Position numbers and translations under genes: made by a program
Notes under the pieces: model-generated
Databases searched by the model: none
Seen by the model: only the letters and a program-made list of their open reading frames with translations
What the model was told of the DNA's origin: nothing
Shown: positions 29,120 through 38,252 of the stretch, one piece after another
Layout: every line of letters starts with the position of its first letter
Numbering within the stretch: position 1 is the first letter of the stretch
Source of the DNA: Mucilaginibacter sp.
GTDB lineage: Bacteria; Bacteroidota; Bacteroidia; Sphingobacteriales; Sphingobacteriaceae
Assembly: GCA_028287895.1 (NCBI GenBank)
Contig: JAQBOV010000061.1
Location: forward strand, 1-46,815
Length of the DNA: 46,815 nucleotides
Direction: 5' to 3'

Positions 29120-30097
29120 CTATATGTTTAGCGCCTTTATCAAAATCAAAACAGGGCAAATTTCGAGGGCACAAAGATACACAAATAAATAAAATTTATG
29201 AAATAGAATGTTCGAAATGATATTTACACTGCTGCGCAAATACTGCCATATAAATATTATTACGATCAAAATAAACGCTATAGCCAATATGTATGGGATC
29301 AGCTGATTGGTGAGCAAACTAAAACATACCGCTACCGGCAAAAAAACAAATGCGATGTTAAAATAAGTGAGGTACAAAACGGAAAGGTATTCGCTCACCA
29401 GCTTATTAATATTGAAAACAAAGCCTAAAAATTTTACCACTAAAAACTTTACTGCAAATAAAATAAGGATGATCAAAGAAAGTGATACAAAGAGCCGTAC
29501 CCCGCTTATGCTATAATAAACATGATAATACAAGGCCAACTGGTATAAAAACAAGCCAAAAGTCAATCCGAACAACAAAAACAGGCCAATGAAGGTCCAG
29601 GAATTGATGATGCTGTCCTCCTTGCTCACCTGCGTCAGCATCCGCTTACTATAAAACGACTGCCATACGCTGGCAAAGTCCTTGCTCATTATACGGTTTA
29701 AAATAGCAGTATATAATAATAAACTAATAATGATAACGATTACCCATTGGTCGCGGGTTTGGCGGCTGCGGCCCTCCTTTAACTTACTTTTTGATGCAGA
29801 AGGGATATCCAGGAAATTATAACCTTTGTATAGATACTTTTTAAACAAGCTGTCAATCAACTGATTGTGGCGTAACGGATCTGCCGGCCTGATATACATG
29901 CTAATTAACGAATCCGAAACAAACTGTTGCCTTGCCTGGATAGCCTGTGCAACTGAATCAAGAAAGGGAAGATGGCCGCCCTGGCCATTATTTAATAAGG
30001 ACGAATCTTTAAATTTCAGGCCTGATGAATCTTGTTGCGCATAAGTTCCACCAGTCAGCAACATAAAAAACAGGAAGGCTATTGCAATTAAACGCAT
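29120..30097 (-). CDS. DUF4271 membrane protein
   Basis: 325 residues: a signal peptide (AIAFLFFMLLTGGTYAQ), a periplasmic domain of about 100 residues, then six hydrophobic helices starting at WVIVIIISLLLYTAIL. Conserved-looking landmarks include SVWQSFYSKRMLTQ and the last helix ending CPVLILIKAL. This pattern matches DUF4271, a Bacteroidota family of unknown function that often sits beside hemD. Being upstream of hemD and the T9SS motor operon makes a link to the cell envelope possible (inference). Confidence 0.75.
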   Translation of the reverse strand: MRLIAIAFLFFMLLTGGTYAQQDSSGLKFKDSSLLNNGQGGHLPFLDSVAQAIQARQQFVSDSLISMYIRPADPLRHNQLIDSLFKKYLYKGYNFLDIPSASKSKLKEGRSRQTRDQWVIVIIISLLLYTAILNRIMSKDFASVWQSFYSKRMLTQVSKEDSIINSWTFIGLFLLFGLTFGLFLYQLALYYHVYYSISGVRLFVSLSLIILILFAVKFLVVKFLGFVFNINKLVSEYLSVLYLTYFNIAFVFLPVAVCFSLLTNQLIPYILAIAFILIVIIFIWQYLRSSVNIISNILFHKFYLFVYLCALEICPVLILIKALNI

Positions 30098-30189
30098 AGG
30101 TAAAAAGCAGCAAATAAAATTCGCTGTAAAGTTACCTGAATATTTGATTGTTTAATAAAAGCATTTTTTGTTTATTCAAAATAACCCAA

Positions 30190-30217
30190 GTCCCGGCTGA
30201 CAACAATCAACCGGGAC
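30190..30217 (-). terminator. Hairpin after the TIGR03118 gene
   Basis: GTCCCGG (30190-30196) pairs with CCGGGAC (30211-30217). On the minus strand it is followed by TTGGGTTATTTTG, a weak T tract. It lies 18 bases after the stop at 30235. Confidence 0.45.
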
Positions 30218-30234
30218 CAGGATTATTTTGACTA

Positions 30235-31287
30235 TTATTTTTTCAAATAACCGAAAAGGCCATGTGCTTCTTCATCCGGACCGGCGGTGAAAAATAGTGG
30301 GTCACTTGCGTTTCCACCCGTATTATTCTCCAGAAAATCAATAGCCCACAATCCTTCGATAGTCAGCGTTTGCCCCTGATTTTGTAATTGACCCAAAAAA
30401 TTCCCCAGCATGTCAAAAACATTGATCCGGCCGTCGCCAAAATTACCGATGAGAATCGATTGCTTAGTATCAGCAAATCCTGCCGGCGCAAGCGCGATAC
30501 CCCACGGAGAATTAAGCATGCCTTGTGAAGCGAAGCGTTTTATAAGGGTCCCGTTGGGGCTAAAAATATCTATATATCCATTGCCGGCCCCACTTTGGTC
30601 ATCCTGATTATCAGGGCCTTTTTGTTTGGCATAGGTAACATATAAATTCCCGCCAATGTTTTGAATGTTGAACGGAGCAAAACCGGCAGGAATACCAGGA
30701 TCAAGAAAAGGTTTGTTTGTAACATAACTAAAATTTTTATCGAAAACATCAATTGTACCGCCTTTAAAATTGGTTAAATAAAGAAAATTGGCCGTACCAT
30801 CATTGGCCATCGTTATTCCTTTGTAAACAGCATTGGATAAAGATCTGTCAGCAACTGTCACTGCCGAATTACCTGAAGTCCAGGCGGCAATTGTGCCACC
30901 CTCGCCGGCGAAGATGAACTTGCTTCCTCCAAAATCTGTTGTACTGTTAAAAATAACACCGGTGGGTGCTCCTGCCTCGCCGGGTGTAACAGAAGGAATA
31001 ATAACCGGAGGCCTTAATGTTTTTCCTGTTCTGTCGTAAATTGTGCTAAGTCCCTTATGGTTGGCCGAAATCCAAATAGGTCCGTTCGGTGGAGCAGCAA
31101 TGCCCCATGCATTAGCAAGATTGGTATCAATTATGGATGCGCCATAGCCAGCAGTGTCGGAAACAAGGTTTACCTGGCTGACATTAATTTGTTTAGCGGG
31201 AATATGATGGTCTTTTTTACATGCATAAAAACAAGTGATCACCATAAATCCTGCCATCAAAATTTTGATTTTGATTAGATTTTTCAT
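30235..31287 (-). CDS. TIGR03118-family lipoprotein, beta-propeller-like
   Basis: 350 residues with a lipoprotein signal (MVITCFYAC, Cys near 23). The body carries the family pattern NLVSDTAGYGASIIDTNLANAWGIA (family landmark LANAWGIA), APTGVIFNST, FAGEGGTIAAW, YKGITMANDG, NLYVTYAKQ, ILIGNFGDGRINVFD and GLWAIDFL. These repeated strands suggest a six- or seven-blade propeller facing the periplasm or outside. Function is unknown in the family. It stands alone, closed by a hairpin downstream. Confidence 0.8.
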   Translation of the reverse strand: MKNLIKIKILMAGFMVITCFYACKKDHHIPAKQINVSQVNLVSDTAGYGASIIDTNLANAWGIAAPPNGPIWISANHKGLSTIYDRTGKTLRPPVIIPSVTPGEAGAPTGVIFNSTTDFGGSKFIFAGEGGTIAAWTSGNSAVTVADRSLSNAVYKGITMANDGTANFLYLTNFKGGTIDVFDKNFSYVTNKPFLDPGIPAGFAPFNIQNIGGNLYVTYAKQKGPDNQDDQSGAGNGYIDIFSPNGTLIKRFASQGMLNSPWGIALAPAGFADTKQSILIGNFGDGRINVFDMLGNFLGQLQNQGQTLTIEGLWAIDFLENNTGGNASDPLFFTAGPDEEAHGLFGYLKK

Positions 31288-31725
31288 TGGTATTATAATT
31301 TAAGGTTTATAAATGACAGCTGAGATTTAGTTCAGGTTGATTATCATTCTTCCCGATTGTACCTCCTTTCTTTATTTATTCCGATGATAAGGAATTAGAA
31401 CAGTGCCCTTTAAAATAACACGGAGGGATTTATAAAATGGTTGCCTTTTCACAAAAAGAAATAAACCTTTGTATCTGTCACATATGATCTTATAAGCTTA
31501 AATCAGACTGGAAATTTCCGAACACCTGAAAGCTATTATTGTCGGTTTCTGCCGCATGGGTGGACCATAGAGGAGCTGCTGATAAACAGCATTGTTACTA
31601 AATATTTTAATATATTTGGTTTAAGACCTGCATATGAATTATTTTAATAAAGTATATGTTCAAACACAGCCTACTCCTTATTTACAGAAACTTTAAAAGG
31701 CACAAAAGCACCTCCTGATTAACCT
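31288..31725. other. Non-coding, possibly decayed DNA
   Basis: No intact gene. It is AT-rich with frequent stops in all frames. The stretch just before 31726 may be the decayed upstream part of the GH43 gene, but I cannot align it by eye. No hairpin or promoter stands out. Confidence 0.45.
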
Positions 31726-32105
31726 TAAGGTCCGTCCGTCATTAAGCATAACAGACTTTATTATTTCATTTATACGGCGAATGATTTTCGCAACCCCAAT
31801 TATACTGTGGGCTACGCGGTAAACAATAGCCCTTATGGCCCTTGGAAAAAATCAGCCGATAATCCGATCATTAACAGGTTGATTATAGGAAAGAACGGCC
31901 CGGTCACGGCGACTTTTTTACCGATGCAAAAGGTAAGTTACATTACGTTTTTCATACGCATAATTCTTCTAACAAAGCGACCCCACATATTACGGCTATT
32001 GTTGATGCCGGTTTTCTGCCGGGTACGGGTAGCGAAAATGAAAAACTTATCATTAATCCCAAAAGCTTTTACTACCCGCAAATTACTATTAAGCAAAAGC
32101 AATAG
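31726..32105 (+). pseudogene. Remnant of a GH43-family glycoside hydrolase
   Basis: Reading from 31729 gives GPSVIKHNRLYYFIYTANDF and then YTVGYAVNNSPYGPWKK. This matches the central-to-late part of GH43 enzymes (the typical EGP-x-V-x-KH-x-x-x-YY and VGYA-x-x-x-SPxGPW motifs). The codon where the Glu of EGP is expected (31726-31728) is TAA. Near 31890-31900 the frame shifts by one base; in the new frame GHGDFFTDAKGKLHYVFH, HITAIVDAGFLPGTG and a final QITIKQKQ stop at 32103-32105. So one nonsense change and one frameshift are visible, and no start or N-terminal half is found. GH43 enzymes act on arabinans/xylans; this copy should be inactive. Confidence 0.7.
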
Positions 32106-32355
32106 ATGCCTGCATCATTTTTTAAGGCTATAGCAGCTGGCTGGATTCCGACATCCGTCCATTTGAACCGGAAGGCGGCACCTGAAACCGCAACCGGAAA
32201 CACATTGCCTGACCCCAAGCGACCCGTTGCGAGTTGAAGTGCCTCCAGGATTACCTCTATTTGATCGGCTATAAATTGCTGGTTTGATACCTTTGATATT
32301 TACTAAAAAGTTTATGATGTCTACTACTAATGATTTCTGTCTGACCTGATCTCAT
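32106..32355. other. Non-coding stretch between the GH43 remnant and the receptor gene
   Basis: Short open stretches in several frames, none convincing; probably decayed coding DNA. Nothing structural seen. Confidence 0.4.
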
Positions 32356-35300
32356 TTAATAAAAGCTCCCATCGCCCCTGCGTTTCATGGGTTGCCCATT
32401 ATGTGCCGGTGTACCGCCCCATTTTTGAAGGTTTAATTTTAAACCCACAAAAAAGTACCTGCTTTGAGTATTTGACAGTGTATAAGTTGTGGACTGCGGT
32501 GTTACTGATTGCTGGATAAAATTGTTTTGATGCAGTAAATCGAAAACATCAAAAGTAATCGCCAAATTATGGGCTCTTAAAAGGCGCTTTTCAAAGCCTG
32601 CATTAACAATCAAAGGGTTTAGGTTATAGTTTGTGAAACCCGATAAATAATTTTTGCTCGCATTATAATGCAACTGAAAATTTGAAGGAAAAAATAGTTG
32701 ACCATCTACAGCTAATTTGATAGTTTGAATAGTGCTCGAGATCGAATTTAGTGTGTTAGTCGACCAATTGTCAGTTTCATAGCCAATGTATGGATTAATG
32801 AGAAATTTGCCGTCGTCTAGACTTATCCGCGGACCGAAGCGCTCATTAAAATTCCACCCCTTTGTATGATATGGTAAATTATTGCTTATGGCGTTGGTAT
32901 AACTATAGGTAATATTCCCGTTTAAAGTAAGGTAATAATTTTGGTCGTTCAATTTTTTTGAGATAGCATAACTACCGGTTACAGCTTCGTCGCCGTTCAA
33001 ATTAGCAAAGCTAATTTCATTGATCGTATTATTTAATTTGGGTGAAATTGGAACAATCACCTGCATAATATTGGTGGCTACCTGGTTATCATATAGTCTT
33101 CCGTCAATATTAAAGGAAATATTAAATTTATCATTCGGGAAATACTTATTATAACTGGCGGCAATACTATGGGTAAAGGTTGGTTTGAGGTTGGGATTGC
33201 CTATAATAATATTATTCGGATCAGACCGATCTGTAAAAGGCTGTATTTGCTGAAAATCAGGCTCATGAGTAGTTCCTGTATAGGCTATCTGAAACCTTTC
33301 AGCATTTGACCATGCGTATAAATACCTAAATACCGGTATCACCCTAAAGTCTGAACGGGATGTAAAAATATTATTGTTGGTGTTATTATCTACCTGGGTA
33401 CCTGATAAAGTTGTTGGAACAATTGTTGCACCGAGGGATAAATTACCCTTTTTACCTTCATACCGGTAATCAAGTGTTACCCTGGTTTCTGTAAAGGAAA
33501 AATTATATATATTCTCTAACCGGGTAAGTGTTTGTAACTGCCCGTTGGCCAATACAGTATCCGATATTGCTTTGTTGTCATAAACAGCGTTTCTTATCTG
33601 CCCGGTAAATTCAAGTATCGATCGGGTACTTAAAGGCTCAATATAAGTGAGCACGGCACGATAAACATTTTTGTTGCTGGTTTTAAAAGTTAACAGGTGC
33701 GAAAGGGAGTCCTTTACCAATGTGTTCTGCGTGATGTCCATATAATAACGATAATCAGCACTTTTATCTCCGTTTATCTGGCTGTTTGATTGCGTAAACC
33801 CAAGTTGTACCGAGAAATTTCTTCTGGGTTTTTTAAAGACATGCACAAACAGCGCGGTTAAACTGTACTCATAACTTGTTGTTGGATTGATGGTGTTAAG
33901 ATTGACTACCGGATGTTCAAATCCCGTTGTAAAATAATTTAAGTTATTTGTTAAGACTTGGCTGTTTACGGATGAGATGTTATGGTTAAACGCCGGATTT
34001 ATTTGGATATAATTGGTTTTATCAATATTATACGCCACTTGAAACTTTACGGCATGACCCTTACTATCGTTTTGAACCCTGCTTTTATTATTAAAATTGC
34101 TTGATCCGATGCTTGAGTTGGTTTGCCCGTAGTTACCACTTAGGGAGTTGGTATTATTAAAATTATAAGCGTAGCTGCCGGTGGCTACCAGTTTACTACC
34201 CCAATTATCGGTATAGCTAAAGGTGGGTGACCCGGAGTGGGTTGTCCCCGGCACTGATGATCCTGTTGTGGGCGTGTAGCTGCCATTTCCCGCATTCAGA
34301 GGGCCAGTTGTTGATGTTGATGAAGCGACACCGTTAACCGTGCTGCTGATATTGCCAATTACATTTATTACACGGTTGGCATTTATGTTTTGAACAGAAA
34401 GCTGCTCATTATACCGGTCATTATTCCCCTGTTGCGATACTGCCCGGGCAATAGTACCTATTGATTTGTTTTTTTTCGTGGTTATGTTCAATACCTTTGT
34501 AGGGGAACCGTCTTTAATCCCCGTCCGGGCAGCCTGGTCGCCGTAATCATCAACGATCTGTATTTTATCCACAATGGAAGCCGGTAAATTCTGAATGGCC
34601 TGCGCCACGTCCCCCCCGCTGAATTCTTTACCATTCAGTCTTGCTTTAGTTACGTCCTGGCCCTGGTGCGTTAATGAACCGTCTGCCCCCACTTCCATTC
34701 CTTCTATTTTTTTCAAAAGCTCATCAACTGTAGCATATTCCGGCACTTTATAGTCGCTGGCTCGGTATTCAACAGTATCCGTTTTATAAATAATACTGGG
34801 CGTGCCATTAATGTTTACTTGTTTAAGCTGATAAGCCTCGTCTTTAAGTATTACGGGTTCAAGTACAATTTTGGGAACCAAGTCATTATTTAAATATCTT
34901 CTTACCGTCGTTTTAAAACTAATCTCAGATACAATAAGGACAAATGTTGCCATTTTTACATGTTCGATAATGAATATTCCGTCTTTGTCCGAACTTGTTA
35001 ATATGGAGTCTTTTGCGGATTTTAATTTTATGGTAGCACCGGCGATAGCTGCTCCCGTACTATCCTGCACAATGCCGCTCACCTGGCGGAATTCCGATGC
35101 GGATGGGGTTGAAGACATCGGTGTTTTGCCAGCCGTTTGTTGCCCCATCAGTTTTAAGGCTGCTATTAAAAAAAATGATGTCAAAAGAAGATACCGGATC
35201 ACATCGTGATTTTGGCGCCAATGTAAAATAAAGGACAGTTGTACATCTTTTAATTGATCAATGGTCACCTTTACCCCTAATGAGCGAAGCCCTATTTTTT

Positions 35301-35463
35301 TAGCTGCGCCACTAAGGTCCCAAAAGGTGGTTCCCCCTCTGTTAGTAAAACATAAAGCCCTTAATTTTTGAATAGAATAGTTGCGGCCATAATGCTTTGT
35401 GACCGTACGCAAGCAGGTGGGTACGCAGTCTAAACCGTCTTGCTTGTAAAATTGAAACTTCAA
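32356..35463 (-). CDS. TonB-dependent-type outer-membrane beta-barrel protein with an in-frame C39 peptidase remnant at its N-terminus
   Basis: The open frame gives 1,035 residues. Residues 1-87 resemble a truncated C39 bacteriocin-processing peptidase domain. From residue 89 a normal signal peptide begins (IRYLLLTSFFLIAALKLMG), then a carboxypeptidase-regulatory-like domain (VSGIVQDSTGAAIAGATIKL), a plug-like region (YATVDELLKKIEGMEV, ARLNGKEFSGGD, QNLPASIVDKIQIVDDYGD) and a long barrel ending in KRRGDGSFY. This is the outer membrane beta-barrel family; the ligand is unknown. A GTG at 35202 directly precedes the signal peptide and is a better functional start than TTG 35463 (product about 948 residues). 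It lies 15 bases after a CBM9-like gene, in the same frame as that gene's stop codon. Confidence 0.8.
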   Translation of the reverse strand: MKFQFYKQDGLDCVPTCLRTVTKHYGRNYSIQKLRALCFTNRGGTTFWDLSGAAKKIGLRSLGVKVTIDQLKDVQLSFILHWRQNHDVIRYLLLTSFFLIAALKLMGQQTAGKTPMSSTPSASEFRQVSGIVQDSTGAAIAGATIKLKSAKDSILTSSDKDGIFIIEHVKMATFVLIVSEISFKTTVRRYLNNDLVPKIVLEPVILKDEAYQLKQVNINGTPSIIYKTDTVEYRASDYKVPEYATVDELLKKIEGMEVGADGSLTHQGQDVTKARLNGKEFSGGDVAQAIQNLPASIVDKIQIVDDYGDQAARTGIKDGSPTKVLNITTKKNKSIGTIARAVSQQGNNDRYNEQLSVQNINANRVINVIGNISSTVNGVASSTSTTGPLNAGNGSYTPTTGSSVPGTTHSGSPTFSYTDNWGSKLVATGSYAYNFNNTNSLSGNYGQTNSSIGSSNFNNKSRVQNDSKGHAVKFQVAYNIDKTNYIQINPAFNHNISSVNSQVLTNNLNYFTTGFEHPVVNLNTINPTTSYEYSLTALFVHVFKKPRRNFSVQLGFTQSNSQINGDKSADYRYYMDITQNTLVKDSLSHLLTFKTSNKNVYRAVLTYIEPLSTRSILEFTGQIRNAVYDNKAISDTVLANGQLQTLTRLENIYNFSFTETRVTLDYRYEGKKGNLSLGATIVPTTLSGTQVDNNTNNNIFTSRSDFRVIPVFRYLYAWSNAERFQIAYTGTTHEPDFQQIQPFTDRSDPNNIIIGNPNLKPTFTHSIAASYNKYFPNDKFNISFNIDGRLYDNQVATNIMQVIVPISPKLNNTINEISFANLNGDEAVTGSYAISKKLNDQNYYLTLNGNITYSYTNAISNNLPYHTKGWNFNERFGPRISLDDGKFLINPYIGYETDNWSTNTLNSISSTIQTIKLAVDGQLFFPSNFQLHYNASKNYLSGFTNYNLNPLIVNAGFEKRLLRAHNLAITFDVFDLLHQNNFIQQSVTPQSTTYTLSNTQSRYFFVGLKLNLQKWGGTPAHNGQPMKRRGDGSFY
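35203..35463 (-). pseudogene. Truncated C39 peptidase domain fused to the receptor frame
   Basis: FQFYKQDGLDCVPTCLRT matches the C39 start (usual form KQ-x-x-x-x-DCGPTCL); the catalytic Cys is present but the following Gly is Val. IGLRSLGVKVTIDQLKDVQL and FILHWRQNH match the middle and the His-containing end of the domain. The sequence switches to a receptor signal peptide one residue past that His, so the Asp of the catalytic triad and the whole ABC transporter part are missing. The start codon is TTG. It is therefore probably a relic of a peptide-exporting ABC transporter gene; an active peptidase is unlikely. Confidence 0.65.
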
Positions 35464-35478
35464 TTGAGACAGCTTATT

Positions 35479-36342
35479 TTATTTTTTTGCTAAAGTATAT
35501 TCTCCCCAAAAGTCTGTTGAATTTATAAAAACTACCTGATGCACTTTATGGGGAAGAGAAGGTTGATTTTTTTCGAAATATTCCTCACTAAATCCGGGAA
35601 GTGTCCCAACCGGGATAACATATCCCTGTTCAGTTACCGCTGTTGCCTCCCCTGAGGCTGCATACACAGCTGCCATATTAACACCCGGAAGCGTAATATT
35701 ATAGGCAAACCTTATAGGGTTATTTGTACTGAGTCCCAGTTTTTTTAAATCGATGGATAGCTCATAAGTAAAGGCCAATTTATTATTGAAGCTAGCTCCT
35801 GATTTGATACCGTCATGGTTATACACTGAAATGAGCGAATCAAGTCCTTTAATCCCATTTACGCCAATAACTTTTGATTTATTAACAAATTCCCGGTTTT
35901 TAACATTCATAATTGAGTCGGCCCATTTGACCACTACTGCCGGCCCGGCACCAGCCTCTGGTTCAGCGTTCAGATTAACCCATACCCGGTTATGCATGTC
36001 CAGTACAGGATACGTTAAGCTTATACCCCTTTTAATATTTTTTTCGTCTGATGTATTGATGGTAAAAACAATGCCACCACCTAAAATTTTATTTATTATA
36101 GTATGATCCGTTGCCTGTACAGTTAAGTACAAATTTTTATCATCGTTGCTTATTGTATAAAAAATATCCGCTGCATGGTTATATGCTTGAAACTGGTTAT
36201 TCCATTCTGTCGCTTTCCCGTCTATTTTTATCTCTTGAGGGGCAAGGAGGCTTTTTTGCTGCACATTAGGCAGTTTTTGTGCGTAGATAAAAACAGGCAG
36301 TATAATTGCCGGTAGGGCAGTTAATAAGTGTTTAAAGATCAT
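35479..36342 (-). CDS. Secreted protein with a CBM9/DOMON-like domain
   Basis: 287 residues with a signal peptide (LLTALPAIILPVFIYAQ). The segment APQEIKIDGKATEWNNQFQAYNHAADIFYTISNDDKNLYL is represented by its IKIDGKATEWN and DDKNLYL landmarks, which are the typical opening of CBM9-like beta-sandwich domains that bind carbohydrate or haem. Later ELSIDLKKLGL and RFAYNITLPG fit the same fold. It is predicted to be periplasmic or surface-exposed and cotranscribed with the receptor gene 15 bases downstream. Function is not otherwise recognised. Confidence 0.7.
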   Translation of the reverse strand: MIFKHLLTALPAIILPVFIYAQKLPNVQQKSLLAPQEIKIDGKATEWNNQFQAYNHAADIFYTISNDDKNLYLTVQATDHTIINKILGGGIVFTINTSDEKNIKRGISLTYPVLDMHNRVWVNLNAEPEAGAGPAVVVKWADSIMNVKNREFVNKSKVIGVNGIKGLDSLISVYNHDGIKSGASFNNKLAFTYELSIDLKKLGLSTNNPIRFAYNITLPGVNMAAVYAASGEATAVTEQGYVIPVGTLPGFSEEYFEKNQPSLPHKVHQVVFINSTDFWGEYTLAKK

Positions 36343-36395
36343 AGGAGTTTGTAATTCGTTTACAATAGCTTCGCGGGTAACAGGAGTTTGTAATT
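36343..36395 (-). repeat. Short direct repeat upstream of the CBM9-like gene
   Basis: AGGAGTTTGTAATT occurs at 36343-36356 and again at 36382-36395 (39-base period), immediately upstream of the start codon. On the minus strand each copy reads AATTACAAACTCCT; the first ends at the ATG and may act as a ribosome site or operator. Confidence 0.45.
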
Positions 36396-37170
36396 TTTAC
36401 GAGCAAACTCAATACCTGCATGGAACTGGTATTCATACATGGATAAGGGTAGGCTTATAAATATTAAAACTATTTTTATTGGTTAGTGACTTAGCGTTTA
36501 GGTCAATACGGAAATAACTTTTAGTTAATTCCTAATTCAATTGTCGGCATTAAGGCTTGATTTTCAAAAAAAAGGAAGTAAAATTCCCGTTACAATAAAA
36601 TCATTATCATTCAAATAAATAATGAATTAACTTCAACAGCTTTTATACGTAGTCCGCTGATATGACGCTCCCTGGCCCTGTCAAGGCATAGCTGTAAGGA
36701 GGCGGTATAAAAAAGAATAATATTGAGCGTATTCTCTCAAGTAATAGGGATGTTATTTAGTTATCTCCCAAACAAAAGGGAATATTAAACTTTTGTCAAA
36801 TTCCAAAAAGCCGGGTAGATATATTTGATCACCTTGGCATTTCGAACCACCCCAAAATTACCGCCTGCATATTTTACCACTAATGCAGGCTGGTCATATC
36901 ACTCTTACCGAACCAGATAAAGTTTCCAGTAAATGTCCACAGTATGAAACCCGCAGCACGGCTCCCGCTACCTGAAATCCCTGTAATAAAATTTATTTGC
37001 CGACGGTAAAGAGGATCTTTTATTTTAAAGCAGGGCCGTTCTACTTTAAAGTTCAACGCACTTATCGGTATGGAAACTAACCGAAAAATGTGATGAACGC
37101 TATAAACTGAAAATTACAACAACAGCCGCAATCAACGGCAAAGCGGTAATGTTATAATAATACCATGCAG
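36396..37170. other. Long non-coding stretch, probably decayed genes
   Basis: No intact gene. Low GC, stops in every frame. A short stretch near 37010-37050 reads LFYFKAGPFYFK in one frame, which recalls polysaccharide lyase ends but is too short to claim. No transposase, integrase or RNA gene seen. Confidence 0.45.
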
Positions 37171-37285
37171 GTAAAGTTTTTATTAAGCACTGATGGGTAA
37201 TTAATATCTATTTTTGCCGGATGACCGGCACGAAATTTATAAGTGTCTATCAATCAGTTACATTAAAAGTAACAAATAAGTAACA
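37171..37285 (+). repeat. Duplicated non-coding segment A, copy 1
   Basis: Aligns with 39845-39961: both begin GTAAAGTTTTTATTAA, share GTAATTAATATCTATTTTTG and end AAGTAACAAATAAGTAACA; the middle is diverged. Both copies contain TATTTTTG (37209-37216 here), an exact TAnnTTTG element, so the segment may be a duplicated promoter region. Same orientation as copy 2. Confidence 0.65.
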
Positions 37286-37498
37286 TTGCGATTAAAAATC
37301 TGCGAAGACTGAAAGGGGCTGGCTCTAATTTCATGAAGAGCTTCAATATAAGTCGGGGACATTGGCTATTTAAAATCAACAATAAATATTCTTTTGCAGC
37401 CAATATAATTGGATACCAATTATTATCGGATTACTGTATTAACCGCTCAGGAAGTTGTTGGGAGGAAAAAAAGAACAAAATAATTTTTAAAGCTAACG

Positions 37499-37538
37499 GT
37501 AACGCAACCTGGTGAAACATGTTTACAGAACCCAATGA
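37499..37538 (+). repeat. Duplicated segment C, copy 1
   Basis: Forty bases identical to 39731-39770 except one position; the core is AACCTGGTGAAACATGTTTA. Each copy contains an ATG followed by codons for MFTEPNE, after which the copies diverge. This may be the 5' end of a lost gene. It lies directly upstream of the toxin-antitoxin promoter. Confidence 0.7.
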
Positions 37539-37550
37539 AACAATTATTTT

Positions 37551-37579
37551 TTTGAATTTCTCCCAAATACGTATCTTTG
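37551..37579 (+). promoter_or_regulatory. Promoter of the toxin-antitoxin pair
   Basis: TTTG (37551-37554), a 17-base gap and TATCTTTG (37572-37579) form the best -33/-7 pair in the window. Transcription should start near 37585, so the antitoxin ATG is 37597, not the upstream in-frame ATG at 37519. Confidence 0.65.
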
Positions 37580-37596
37580 TTATAAAGACACGTGCC

Positions 37597-37842
37597 ATGA
37601 CAACAAAACTAACATTAACTGTTGAAGAAGACGTTATTAAGAAAGCTAAGTCGTACGCCAAACATACGGGCAGAAGTTTATCCGAACTTATAGAGAAATA
37701 TCTTGAAACACTTACTGAAGAGCATAAAGATACCGGGCAGATTTCCCCTAAGCTAAAAAGACTAATAGGTTCTGTTAAACTTCCAGCCGACTTCGATGAA
37801 AAAAAAGAATTGAATACTTATTTTGAAAACAAGCATTTATGA
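37597..37842 (+). CDS. DUF6364-type (VapB-like) antitoxin
   Basis: 81 residues. The N-terminal half, TKLTLTVEEDVIKKAKSYAK, followed by GRSLSELIEKYLETL, is a ribbon-helix-helix-like DNA-binding fold. The C-terminal part (KLKRLIGSVKLPADFDEKKE) is expected to cover the toxin. The stop overlaps the toxin start by four bases (ATGA at 37839-37842), the usual coupling in toxin-antitoxin operons. It likely represses its own promoter just upstream. Confidence 0.85.
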   Translation: MTTKLTLTVEEDVIKKAKSYAKHTGRSLSELIEKYLETLTEEHKDTGQISPKLKRLIGSVKLPADFDEKKELNTYFENKHL

Positions 37843-38252
37843 GGAATGTATTTGTTGATACAAACATCCTGATTGATTTATTAGCCGATAGGCCCCCGTT
37901 TAGTAAGTTTGCGGTAGCGATCTTCGACTTAGCCGAAAAACATAAAGTTAAATTATTCACTTCTTCTCATTCTTATGCCACGACGCACTATCTATTAAAA
38001 AAGTATATGGGGGAAAAAGAACTAAGAGTGGTTTTATATTCCCTATTGGATTTTATTGACATTATTTCAATTGATTTATCTATTATTAAAAAAAGCCTTT
38101 TATCAAACCATAAAGATTTTGAAGACGCTATCCAAATATTTGCGGCAGGTTCCATCAAAAGTTTAGATTTCATTGTAACCAGGAACATAAAGGATTTTAA
38201 AGACGCCGGAGTTACTGTTTTACCTCCTGATGAATTGATTCGTTCCTTATAA
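37839..38252 (+). CDS. PIN-domain toxin (VapC-like)
   Basis: 137 residues with PIN-domain acidic residues: Asp7 in VFVDTNILIDLLADRPPF, Asp13, Asp96 in HKDFEDAIQ, and the late TRNIKDFKDAG motif (Asp119). The DFEDAIQ and FIVTRNIKDF pattern fits the PIN_3 subgroup, which often lacks the usual second Glu; that position here is near Ser45-Tyr46. The toxin is expected to be a metal-dependent RNase held inactive by the preceding antitoxin. It is the second gene of the pair. Confidence 0.88.
   Translation: MRNVFVDTNILIDLLADRPPFSKFAVAIFDLAEKHKVKLFTSSHSYATTHYLLKKYMGEKELRVVLYSLLDFIDIISIDLSIIKKSLLSNHKDFEDAIQIFAAGSIKSLDFIVTRNIKDFKDAGVTVLPPDELIRSL

Noticed and set aside
37333..37515. 60-codon plus-strand frame before repeat C
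   Set aside because: No promoter match, no recognisable motif, and it lies in decayed DNA; may be a remnant but cannot be supported.
37519..37596. Longer antitoxin start at 37519
   Set aside because: The codons belong to duplicated segment C and lie upstream of the promoter; 37597 fits the family start.
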